Shown: positions 1-5,305 of the stretch, piece after piece
Numbering within the stretch: the first letter of the stretch is position 1
Layout: the number at the start of each line of letters is the position of its first letter
Assembly: GCA_030039975.1 (NCBI GenBank)
Contig: JASHUO010000684.1
Location: forward strand, 1-8,118
Direction: 5' to 3'
Length of the DNA stretch: 8,118 bases
Source: Alphaproteobacteria bacterium
Lineage (GTDB): Bacteria > Pseudomonadota > Alphaproteobacteria > ATCC43930 > CGMCC-115725
Program-made: the position numbers and the translations under genes
Notes under the pieces: generated by a model
Seen by the model: the letters and a program-made list of their open reading frames with translations, nothing else
The model's database searches: none
What the model was told of the DNA's origin: nothing

Positions 1-660
1 GGCAAGCCGCTGCGCGGCCGCAACCAATGGCCGGAAGGTGTGCCCGGATTCCGCGAGGATGTCATCGCCTATATGAAGGCGATGGAGGCGCTGTGCGACC
101 GCATGCTGCCGGCTTTCGCCGTGGCGCTCGACCTGCCGGCGGATCACTTCGCGCCCTATTTTGCCGACGAGGCGCATATCACCTTGCGCCTTCTGCACTA
201 CCCGCCGCAGCTCGCGACCGAGGACAATCTCTTCGGTCAGGCGCCGCACACCGACAACAGCTTCATGACGGTGCTGGCGCGCAACGAGGTGCCGGGCCTC
301 GCCGTGCGCCTGCCTTCGGGCGAATGGCTGGCGCCGCCGCTCATCCCCGGAACGTTCCTCGTGAACCTCGGCAATATGATGCGGCGCTGGTCGAACGATC
401 GCTTTCTCTCGACGCCGCATGGCGTGCTCAACGACAGCGGCAGCGACCGGTATTCCCTCGCCTATTTCCACAGCCCCAACCCGGACCGGGTGATCGAATG
501 CCTGCCGAGCTGCAGCGGCGTGGGCAATCCCGCCCGTTACGAGCCGGCGCTCTACCGCGATCTCGTGCTCGCCTTCTATCGCGCCAACTACTTCCACCAG
601 AAAGGCCACCACTCCGAGGCGCTGGATCGCCTCGCGGAAGAGCAGCCCGCGCCGGGTTGA
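1..660 (+). CDS. 2-oxoglutarate/Fe(II) oxygenase, isopenicillin N synthase-like (5' truncated by window edge)
   Basis: The reading frame is open from the first base, so the gene begins upstream; the internal ATG at 40 is not a credible start because conserved sequence (GRNQWPE) lies before it. About 219 C-terminal residues are present. The protein carries the jelly-roll iron site of this superfamily: an HTD triad part (His codon 247-249, Asp codon 253-255), a distal His in STPHGV (codon 418-420), and an RYS motif (Arg codon 448-450) that in the family binds the 2-oxoglutarate carboxylate. Family members are cytosolic non-haem iron enzymes that hydroxylate or oxidise small molecules with O2. 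The substrate cannot be read from the sequence. It converges on the methyltransferase across a 48-nt gap, and nothing shows that the two cooperate. The family call is firm, the specific reaction unknown. Confidence 0.9.
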   Translation, partial: GKPLRGRNQWPEGVPGFREDVIAYMKAMEALCDRMLPAFAVALDLPADHFAPYFADEAHITLRLLHYPPQLATEDNLFGQAPHTDNSFMTVLARNEVPGLAVRLPSGEWLAPPLIPGTFLVNLGNMMRRWSNDRFLSTPHGVLNDSGSDRYSLAYFHSPNPDRVIECLPSCSGVGNPARYEPALYRDLVLAFYRANYFHQKGHHSEALDRLAEEQPAPG

Positions 661-668
661 GCGGCGCT

Positions 669-693
669 CAGCGGCGGAGACGGTCCGCCGCTG
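669..693. terminator. GC-rich hairpin between convergent genes, candidate bidirectional terminator
   Basis: A perfect 10-bp stem (669-678 pairs with 684-693) encloses a 5-nt loop, GACGG. It begins 9 nt after the oxygenase stop and lies 16 nt beyond the methyltransferase stop. The location between two convergent 3' ends suits a terminator serving both. There is no T-run on either side, so it is not a classical intrinsic terminator; it could act weakly, or only protect the 3' ends. Confidence 0.5.
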
Positions 694-708
694 CGCCCGA
701 GATCGTGA

Positions 709-1761
709 TCAAGGCTTGGCCTCGAGGACGATATTGAACGGCGTTTCCGTTGCCCTGCGCATGGTGGAGAATCCGCCCTGATCGACAACGATCTCGCGCA
801 ACCGACGCTCTCCTGCCTGGGCGCCGAGGGCCGGGCCGTTGCGCGCCAGCGACACCGGGACGCAAACGAGGGACGAGGCGCCGTAGTAGAGCCTGCCGAC
901 GGGATTGAGATTGTCCGATACATCGTCGCCGGCGAACGGCTCGACAAGCAAGCAGGTGCCGTCGGACTTCAACGCGCGGCGCGCGTGGCGGGCGGCGCCC
1001 GCCGGATCGCCCATGTCGTGCAGACAGTCAAAAAATGCGATCAGGTCGAAGCCGGCTTCGCGATAGCCCGTGGCATCCGCAACCTCGAACCGCGCATTGG
1101 CAACGCCGGCAGCCTTCGCGCGTTGTTTCGCCGTGTCGATCGACGGCGGGTGATAGTCGTAGCCGATGATGTCTGATTCCGGGAAGGCCTTGGCGAGCAA
1201 AATCGCGCTCGCCCCATGTCCGCAGCCGACATCGGCGACTTTTGCGCCTCTCCTGAGCTTGGCCTCCACCCCGTCAAGCGCCGGGATCCAGGAAGACAGC
1301 AGATTTGCATTATACCCCGCGCGGAAGAAGCGCTCGGTGCCGTGGAAGAGACAAGGGTGATGTTCACCCCATTCCATGCCCGCGCCGGTGCGGAAATTCT
1401 CCAGCGCGCGCTCGCGCACATGAAACAGGTCTTGCACGAGCATGCCCGCGCCGGGCAAATCGACCGGACCATCGGGATTCGCCAGGCACAGCGCCTGCTC
1501 TTCCGAGAGCGAGTACTTGCCGCTCGCCTTGTCGAAGGTAACGTAGCCGCCGGCCGCCTGACTGTTCAGCCATTCGCGGATGTAGCGCTCGTTCGTACCG
1601 GTGTTGCGAGCGAGCTCGGCAGGCGATTGCGGCAGTTTCGCAAGCGCCTTGTACAAGCCCAAGGAGTCGCCGATCAGCATGAGGACGGCGTGGACCGCCC
1701 CACCCAAATCCACCAACGCCCTGCCGAGAAGATCATGAAGCTTGTGTTCGTCCAAAGGCAT
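709..1761 (-). CDS. Class I SAM-dependent methyltransferase with N-terminal winged-helix domain (Rv2258c-like)
   Basis: This 350-residue protein transfers a methyl group from S-adenosylmethionine to an unidentified small molecule. Residues about 15-100 look like the dimerising winged-helix domain of this group (the segment LIGDSLGLYKAL, followed by a helix-turn-helix-like stretch TNERYIREWL). The Rossmann methyltransferase domain starts near 170 with motif I VADVGCGHG (175-183), an acidic residue after strand 2 (Asp202), FDCLHDMGDP (244-253) and EPFAGDD (274-280). I chose the ATG at 1761 because GGGGAGAG lies 4 nt upstream and because the family's usual N-terminus begins there; the frame stays open to 2238, but that extension has no family-like sequence. 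The gene stands alone on its strand, diverging from the secreted-protein gene. Family confident, substrate unknown. Confidence 0.9.
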   Translation of the reverse strand: MPLDEHKLHDLLGRALVDLGGAVHAVLMLIGDSLGLYKALAKLPQSPAELARNTGTNERYIREWLNSQAAGGYVTFDKASGKYSLSEEQALCLANPDGPVDLPGAGMLVQDLFHVRERALENFRTGAGMEWGEHHPCLFHGTERFFRAGYNANLLSSWIPALDGVEAKLRRGAKVADVGCGHGASAILLAKAFPESDIIGYDYHPPSIDTAKQRAKAAGVANARFEVADATGYREAGFDLIAFFDCLHDMGDPAGAARHARRALKSDGTCLLVEPFAGDDVSDNLNPVGRLYYGASSLVCVPVSLARNGPALGAQAGERRLREIVVDQGGFSTMRRATETPFNIVLEAKP

Positions 1762-1765
1762 GACA

Positions 1766-1773
1766 CTCTCCCC
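1766..1773 (-). promoter_or_regulatory. Ribosome binding site fixing the methyltransferase start
   Basis: GGGGAGAG on the minus strand sits 4 nt before the ATG at 1761. The same octamer precedes the RraA-like gene at 4322-4329. It rules in the 350-residue form against the 509-residue open frame that begins at 2238. Confidence 0.7.
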
Positions 1774-2076
1774 ATGATTTTGGATCGCCAAAGACGAAAC
1801 GTCCCCCGTCGCGCTGCGGCGAGGCCCCTGCTGCGCCCAGCATACGCGAGTGCTCGACGCTCGACATTGCACAGTTGGTTGAACTTGAATGCCGCACTTC
1901 TCGCCGTCATCCTCCTCGCGCTTGCGGGCTGCGCGAGGGCGGGGGCTCGGGGGCTGTAGCGAGACGGCCAGCCCGACCGAAGCCGTGGCCTGCCGCGAGA
2001 CGATCTTCTTATCCAGATCTATCGGCCAGGCAGCCGCTTCCGGGCTGGTGAGTCTGCGGTCGCCGGCGAGGCGCGC

Positions 2077-2103
2077 GGAATTTCCTAACGCCAGCGGTGT
2101 TTT
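2077..2103 (+). promoter_or_regulatory. Possible ECF/EcfG-type promoter of the secreted-protein gene
   Basis: GGAAT (2077-2081), then 16 nt, then TGTTTT (2098-2103) resembles the alphaproteobacterial general-stress promoter GGAAC-N16/17-CGTT, with one mismatch in each box. It lies 36 nt before the ATG at 2140, a workable distance. With two mismatches this could be chance. If real, the secreted protein would be stress induced. Confidence 0.25.
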
Positions 2104-2125
2104 CGATAGTCCGCTGCGCAATCGC

Positions 2126-2133
2126 AAAGGAGG
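2126..2133 (+). promoter_or_regulatory. Strong Shine-Dalgarno site for the small secreted protein
   Basis: AAAGGAGG ends 6 nt before the ATG at 2140. It is the best match to the anti-16S consensus in the window and is the main evidence that the low-complexity frame behind it is truly translated. Confidence 0.75.
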
Positions 2134-2139
2134 CCGATC

Positions 2140-2562
2140 ATGCGCCGATCGCTGTCGCTGGCCTTGCTGCTTGTGGCTGGGAGCGCTCTGCCGGCTGCCG
2201 CCGGACACGGGGGCGGCGCCCATGGCTCGTTTGCTCACTCACATTTTGTCAGGCATTTCAACCACTTCAACGGCACTAACACCATCAGCTTCTTTAGCGG
2301 CAGCTTCGGCCTCACCAGCCTCAGCTCCAGCGGCTTCAGCCGGTTCGGCAGATCGGGTTTTTCATCGCCGTGGGGCTGGGGCTGGGGTTTGGCGGATTGG
2401 GACAATGGGGGTGGCTGGTCGACGGGTGGGGGCGCGCCGATGGTGATCGTCGTCGCTGCGGCGCCGCGAGCGCCCGCACCGCCGGCTCCGGCGCAGGCCT
2501 CGGTCCAGACGGAAGCTGGCGTGACCGTCGTCCGCGGGCCAGGCTCGCATCGCCTGCGTTAG
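2140..2562 (+). CDS. Small secreted His/Gly/Ser-rich protein of unknown function
   Basis: I do not recognise this 140-residue protein. It opens with a textbook Sec signal peptide: two Arg, a Leu/Ala core (residues 5-17) and a probable cleavage after AAA at residue 21. The mature N-terminus carries six histidines within 20 residues (23, 28, 33, 35, 39, 42), so metal or surface binding is possible. A Ser/Phe/Gly-rich middle (about 48-78) leads to WGWGWG and a Gly-rich turn, then a hydrophobic run (MVIVVAAA) and an Ala/Pro stretch. The C-terminus ends VTVVRGPGSHRLR. There is no second membrane anchor or cell-wall motif that I can identify. A strong Shine-Dalgarno site supports the start. The sulfurtransferase follows 103 nt later on the same strand, without clear linkage. 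An exported periplasmic or surface protein is the safest call. Confidence 0.75.
   Translation: MRRSLSLALLLVAGSALPAAAGHGGGAHGSFAHSHFVRHFNHFNGTNTISFFSGSFGLTSLSSSGFSRFGRSGFSSPWGWGWGLADWDNGGGWSTGGGAPMVIVVAAAPRAPAPPAPAQASVQTEAGVTVVRGPGSHRLR
2372..2432 (+). other. G-tract cluster with quadruplex potential inside the secreted-protein gene
   Basis: The coding strand has GGGG at 2372, 2378 and 2384 separated by CT, then GGG at 2399, GGGGG at 2407, GGG at 2424 and GGGGG at 2428. Three tracts are tightly spaced; the fourth is reached through an 11-nt loop that itself holds two GG pairs. The cluster mainly reflects Trp and Gly codons (WGWGWG, then NGGGW), so a structural role in DNA or mRNA is only possible. 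Confidence 0.35.
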
Positions 2563-2665
2563 CGCCGGGATCGCTACCGCGTCGCCACGCGCACCTGCTG
2601 CCGATTGGCGACGTCGTGATAGTCTGGAAGCGCCGTCACATCGCGGCGTTTGTCGAGGGACACGG
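2563..2665 (+). other. Intergenic gap before the sulfurtransferase
   Basis: This 103-nt stretch holds the sulfurtransferase ribosome binding site (GAGGGA, 2655-2660). I find no convincing promoter or terminator in it, so whether the sulfurtransferase is transcribed together with the secreted-protein gene stays open. Confidence 0.5.
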
Positions 2666-3541
2666 ATGCGCGACCCGAAGGCGCTCATCAGCACCGCGCA
2701 GTTGGCCGCTGAGCTCGGCCGCGCGGATTTAAGAGTTTACGACTGCACGACCCACCTCGCGCCTCCGCCGCCGGGCAGCGAGGACCCCTACCTCGTCGTT
2801 CCCGGCCGCAGCGGCTTCGAAGCGGCGCATATCCCCGGTGCCGCGTTCCTTGACCTGCAGGGCGAGTTCTCCGATGCCGGCACGCGCCTGCGCTTCATGA
2901 TGCCGGCGCAGACCGACCTCGAGAAGGCCTTTGCACGTCACGGCATCGGCGAGGGAACGCGTGTCGTTCTCTATAGCGTCGGCACCATGATGTGGGCGAC
3001 ACGCTTCTGGTGGATGCTCAAATCGCTCGGCTTCGACGACGCGGCGGTGCTCGATGGCGGTTTCGACAAATGGCAGGCAGAGGGCCGCCCGACCGAGAGC
3101 GGACCCGCCAAGGGTTATGCTCCTGCCGTCTTCACGGCGGCGCCGCGGCCGGGCTTTTTCGTCGACAAGGAAGCCATCCGCGCGGCCCTCGCTCGTCGAG
3201 ATGTCGTCCTGGTGAATGCGCTCGGCCCGCAATTCCACAGCGGTCTCGAGCCCAGCCGCTACGGGCGGCCGGGGCGGATCCCGGGCAGCGTCAATGTCCC
3301 GGCGGCGACGCTGATAAGTCCTGCGGCAAAGAACTTCATTGCGCCGAGCGATGCCGAGGCGCGCTTCGCGGCGCGAGGAGTGACCAAGGAGAAGCGCGTC
3401 GTCTGCTATTGCGGCGGCGGTATTTCCGCCACCATCGATCTCTTCCTGCTGTACCGGCTCGGCTATGACGATCTGTCGCTCTACGACGGCTCCATGGGTG
3501 AATGGGCGAAGGACCCGTCGCTCCCGATCGAGACGGACTGA
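2666..3541 (+). CDS. Two-domain rhodanese-type sulfurtransferase (thiosulfate/3-mercaptopyruvate sulfurtransferase family)
   Basis: At 291 residues this has the usual length of a tandem-rhodanese enzyme, which moves a sulfane sulfur from a donor to a thiophilic acceptor through a cysteine persulfide. The N-terminal domain (about 6-140; AAHIPGA at 53-59, ATRFWWMLKSLG at 111-122, DGGFDKW at 130-136) lacks an active-site cysteine, as expected. The C-terminal domain (about 165-291) has GRIPGS (203-208), the active-site loop CGGGIS with Cys249, and the closing YDGSMGEW (273-280). The loop is closer to the mercaptopyruvate form (CGSGVT) than to the thiosulfate form (CRKGVT). The usual Asp-x-Arg at the start of this domain reads NAL (184-186), so a standard substrate-binding arginine seems absent. 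GAGGGA lies 5 nt before the ATG. The donor specificity is uncertain. Confidence 0.9.
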   Translation: MRDPKALISTAQLAAELGRADLRVYDCTTHLAPPPPGSEDPYLVVPGRSGFEAAHIPGAAFLDLQGEFSDAGTRLRFMMPAQTDLEKAFARHGIGEGTRVVLYSVGTMMWATRFWWMLKSLGFDDAAVLDGGFDKWQAEGRPTESGPAKGYAPAVFTAAPRPGFFVDKEAIRAALARRDVVLVNALGPQFHSGLEPSRYGRPGRIPGSVNVPAATLISPAAKNFIAPSDAEARFAARGVTKEKRVVCYCGGGISATIDLFLLYRLGYDDLSLYDGSMGEWAKDPSLPIETD

Positions 3542-3551
3542 GCTCGTTCTT

Positions 3552-3610
3552 CGTCATCCTGAGCCTGTCGAAGGACGCAGTGCGTCGATGCAGCGATGCT
3601 CAGCGTCCTT
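3552..3610. repeat. Interspersed repeat, 'HPEPVEG' type, one intact arm
   Basis: The core at 3552-3577 (CGTCATCCTGAGCCTGTCGA and the next six bases) matches a short repeat that is common in many proteobacterial genomes and that, when translated, gives HPEPVEGRS or HPELVEG peptides in spurious proteins. Full copies usually end in an inverted second arm. Here only the first 8 bases of that arm are intact (3603-3610, pairing perfectly with 3571-3578); beyond that the sequence diverges. Family identity rests on memory of the motif, and copy number elsewhere in this genome is unknown. Confidence 0.65.
3571..3610. terminator. Repeat-derived hairpin between convergent genes
   Basis: AAGGACGC (3571-3578) pairs with GCGTCCTT (3603-3610) across a 24-nt loop. 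It lies 29 nt after the sulfurtransferase stop and covers the stop codon of the RraA-like gene. Repeats of this kind often sit at convergent 3' ends and may stabilise or end transcripts. No T-run follows on either strand, so termination is a guess. Confidence 0.35.
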
Positions 3611-4316
3611 TGGCCTTACGCCAAACGGCGAAATCGGTCTTCGTCTTCTCGTCGGTCGCGGGATAGAGGCCGAGGATCGAGCGGCCGTGGCGCACTTCCT
3701 CGGTGACGAAATCCTCGAACGCCGTCATCTCCACCGCTTCCGCCGCGATCTCGTCGGCCATCGCGGCGGGGATCACGACCACGCCTTCGCCGTCGCCGAC
3801 CACGACATCGCCCGGCCAGACTGGAACGTCGCCGCAGCCGATCGGCACGTTGATGTCGACCGCCTGGTGGCGGGTGAGGTTGGTCGGCGCCGAAGGACGC
3901 GCGTGATAGGCCGGGATGTCGAGTTCGGCGATTTCCGGGCTGTCGCGGAAGCCGCCATCGCTGACGATGCCGGCGACGCCGCGCACCATCAGCCGCGTGA
4001 CCAGGATCGAGCCGGCCGAGGCGGCGCGCGGGTCCTTGCGGCTGTCGATGACGAATACCGCGCCGGGCGGGCATTCCTCGACCGCTTTGCGCTGCGGATG
4101 CGCGCGGTCCTGGAAGACCGTAATCGGGTTCAGATCCTCGCGTGCCGGGATATAGCGCAGCGTGTAGGCCTCGCCGACCATGTTCTTGCCTTTGAATTTG
4201 AGCGGCAGGACGTCCTGAATGAACTGATTGCGCAGCCCGCGCTTGAAGAGGGCGGTGCAGAGCGTCGCGCAGCTCACCTTGGCGAGCTGGTCGCGAACCT
4301 TGTCCGAGAGGGCCAA
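3600..4316 (-). CDS. RraA-like / HMG-CHA aldolase-fold protein
   Basis: This 238-residue protein belongs to the RraA/dimethylmenaquinone-methyltransferase-like fold, which includes the RNase E inhibitor RraA (about 160 residues) and metal-dependent pyruvate aldolases of aromatic-ring degradation. Diagnostic stretches are PPGAVFVID (83-91), GIVSDGGFRD (116-125), and VWPGDVVVGDGEGVVVIP (166-183). Arg124-Asp125 match the RD of the aldolase motif D-x20-R-D, but the first acidic position is Ser103. The added N- and C-terminal length and its place in an enzyme operon favour a catabolic enzyme over an RNase regulator; databases often label such proteins RraA. Translation starts at TTG (4316), supported by GGGGAGAG 5 nt upstream. 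It is the last gene of the operon, 14 nt after the oxidoreductase, and its final codons lie in a repeat arm. Confidence 0.85.
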   Translation of the reverse strand: MALSDKVRDQLAKVSCATLCTALFKRGLRNQFIQDVLPLKFKGKNMVGEAYTLRYIPAREDLNPITVFQDRAHPQRKAVEECPPGAVFVIDSRKDPRAASAGSILVTRLMVRGVAGIVSDGGFRDSPEIAELDIPAYHARPSAPTNLTRHQAVDINVPIGCGDVPVWPGDVVVGDGEGVVVIPAAMADEIAAEAVEMTAFEDFVTEEVRHGRSILGLYPATDEKTKTDFAVWRKAKGR

Positions 4317-4321
4317 TTCGT

Positions 4322-4329
4322 CTCTCCCC
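4322..4329 (-). promoter_or_regulatory. Ribosome binding site supporting a TTG start
   Basis: GGGGAGAG on the minus strand ends 5 nt before the TTG at 4316 and fills most of the 14-nt gap after the oxidoreductase stop. It is identical to the site before the methyltransferase. No in-frame ATG or GTG lies nearby, so the rare TTG start is well supported. Confidence 0.7.
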
Positions 4330-4330
4330 G

Positions 4331-5302
4331 TCAGATCGTCAGCACGATCTTGCCGAAATGGGCGTTGGCGCGCATATGCGCCTGCGCCGCTGCCGCTTCT
4401 TCGAGCGGGAAGGTGCGGTCGATGGGGAGGTGCAGCTTCCCCGCCTCGATCGCGTCCCAGAGATCCTCGCGCATGCGGCGGACGATGGCGCGCACCTCGT
4501 CGAGCGAGCGGGTGCGGAAGGTGACGCCGATATAATCGATGCGCTTCAAGGCGTGCAGGTCGAAATCGAACTCGGCCTTCATGCCGCCGAGCCGTCCGAC
4601 ATTGACGATGCGCCCCAGGATCGCCGCCGCCTTCATGTTCTGATTGGCGACGCTTGCCGAGATCTGGTCGATGATGAGGTCGACGCCTTTGCCGCCGGTC
4701 GCCTTGGCGACTTCATCGGGCCATGCCGCGTCGCGGCTGTCGAGCGCGAGGTCGGCGCCGAATTCCTTGAGCCGCGCCCGCCGCTCGGCGCTGGTCGACG
4801 TCCCGATGACGAGCCGCGCGCCTTTGAGCTTGGCGATCTGCAGCCCCATCAAGCCGACGCCCGAGCTCGCGCCCTGGATCAGCACGCTCTCGCCGGATTT
4901 GAGGCGGCCATTGCTGACGAGCGCGTCGTGCATGGTCTGCAGCGCTACCGGCAAGGTCGCCGCTTGCGGAAACGTCATGTTGTTGGCCGGGATCGGCGAG
5001 ACGCGGCCCCAATCGCAAACGGCGTATTCGGCATACCCGCCGCTGCCCGAGCACATGACGCGGTCGCCGGGCTTCACGCCCTTCACCTCGGCGCCGACCG
5101 CCGCGACCTCGCCCGACCATTCGAGCCCGACGACGGTGCCGGCCCCGCCTACGGTGCCATGGCGATGGCCGGCCGCGACGGCGAGCTCCGCCCGGTTGAG
5201 TCCGGCGGCGCGCACCCGCACCAGCACCTCATTCGCTTTGGGCTCGGGCCGCGGCACGTCGCGGATCTCAAGCCCTTTCTCGCCGACCACCGCTGCCTTC
5301 AT
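4331..5302 (-). CDS. Zinc-free MDR oxidoreductase, NADPH:quinone reductase-like
   Basis: This 323-residue protein is a medium-chain dehydrogenase/reductase of the quinone oxidoreductase branch, which reduces quinones, enones or enoyl compounds with NAD(P)H in the cytosol. The catalytic GroES-like domain spans about 1-120 (AAGLNRAEL at 32-40, GLEWSGEVAAVG at 59-70, PGDRVM at 78-83). The Rossmann domain follows with the dinucleotide loop GASSGVG (144-150) and the NADP-side turn GTSTSAERR (167-175). No zinc-ligand Cys/His set is present. GGGAGG lies 8 nt before the ATG and overlaps the last codons of the hydrolase, whose stop is only 3 nt upstream, so the two genes are almost surely co-transcribed and perhaps translationally coupled. 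The substrate is unknown; an alkene or quinone reductase role fits equally. Confidence 0.9.
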   Translation of the reverse strand: MKAAVVGEKGLEIRDVPRPEPKANEVLVRVRAAGLNRAELAVAAGHRHGTVGGAGTVVGLEWSGEVAAVGAEVKGVKPGDRVMCSGSGGYAEYAVCDWGRVSPIPANNMTFPQAATLPVALQTMHDALVSNGRLKSGESVLIQGASSGVGLMGLQIAKLKGARLVIGTSTSAERRARLKEFGADLALDSRDAAWPDEVAKATGGKGVDLIIDQISASVANQNMKAAAILGRIVNVGRLGGMKAEFDFDLHALKRIDYIGVTFRTRSLDEVRAIVRRMREDLWDAIEAGKLHLPIDRTFPLEEAAAAQAHMRANAHFGKIVLTI

Positions 5303-5305
5303 CGC

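Larger units (their letters stand above)
1762..2139. other. Intergenic region of 378 nt between divergent genes
   Basis: No convincing gene is found here. The stretch holds the ribosome binding sites of both flanking genes and must contain their promoters. On the plus side a GGAAT-N16-TGTT arrangement at 2077-2103 is the only promoter candidate I can point to. On the minus side I find no good -35/-10 pair. A short plus-strand frame at 1867-1959 encodes a hydrophobic run ending in a lipobox-like LALAGC but has no ribosome binding site. A small inverted repeat GATCT/AGATC (2002-2019) is too weak to interpret. Confidence 0.6.

Noticed and set aside
1867..1959. Short plus-strand frame with a hydrophobic run and a lipobox-like LALAGC, ending at a TAG
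   Set aside because: Only TTG starts are available, no ribosome binding site precedes them, and almost nothing follows the cysteine. Entericidin-like lipoproteins have a different tail. Probably chance.
1762..2238. N-terminal extension of the methyltransferase to a 509-residue protein
   Set aside because: The extension is low in family-like sequence and crosses the ribosome binding site and signal-peptide start of the divergent gene; GGGGAGAG next to the ATG at 1761 marks the real start.
1889..2446. A 185-codon plus-strand frame overlapping the secreted-protein gene
   Set aside because: It lacks a ribosome binding site and domain features; the overlapping frame at 2140 has both a strong Shine-Dalgarno site and a signal peptide.
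3465..4535. A 356-codon plus-strand frame containing HPEPVEGRS
   Set aside because: It begins inside the sulfurtransferase in another frame, crosses the interspersed repeat and then runs antisense to the RraA-like gene. The peptide is the known translation of the repeat.
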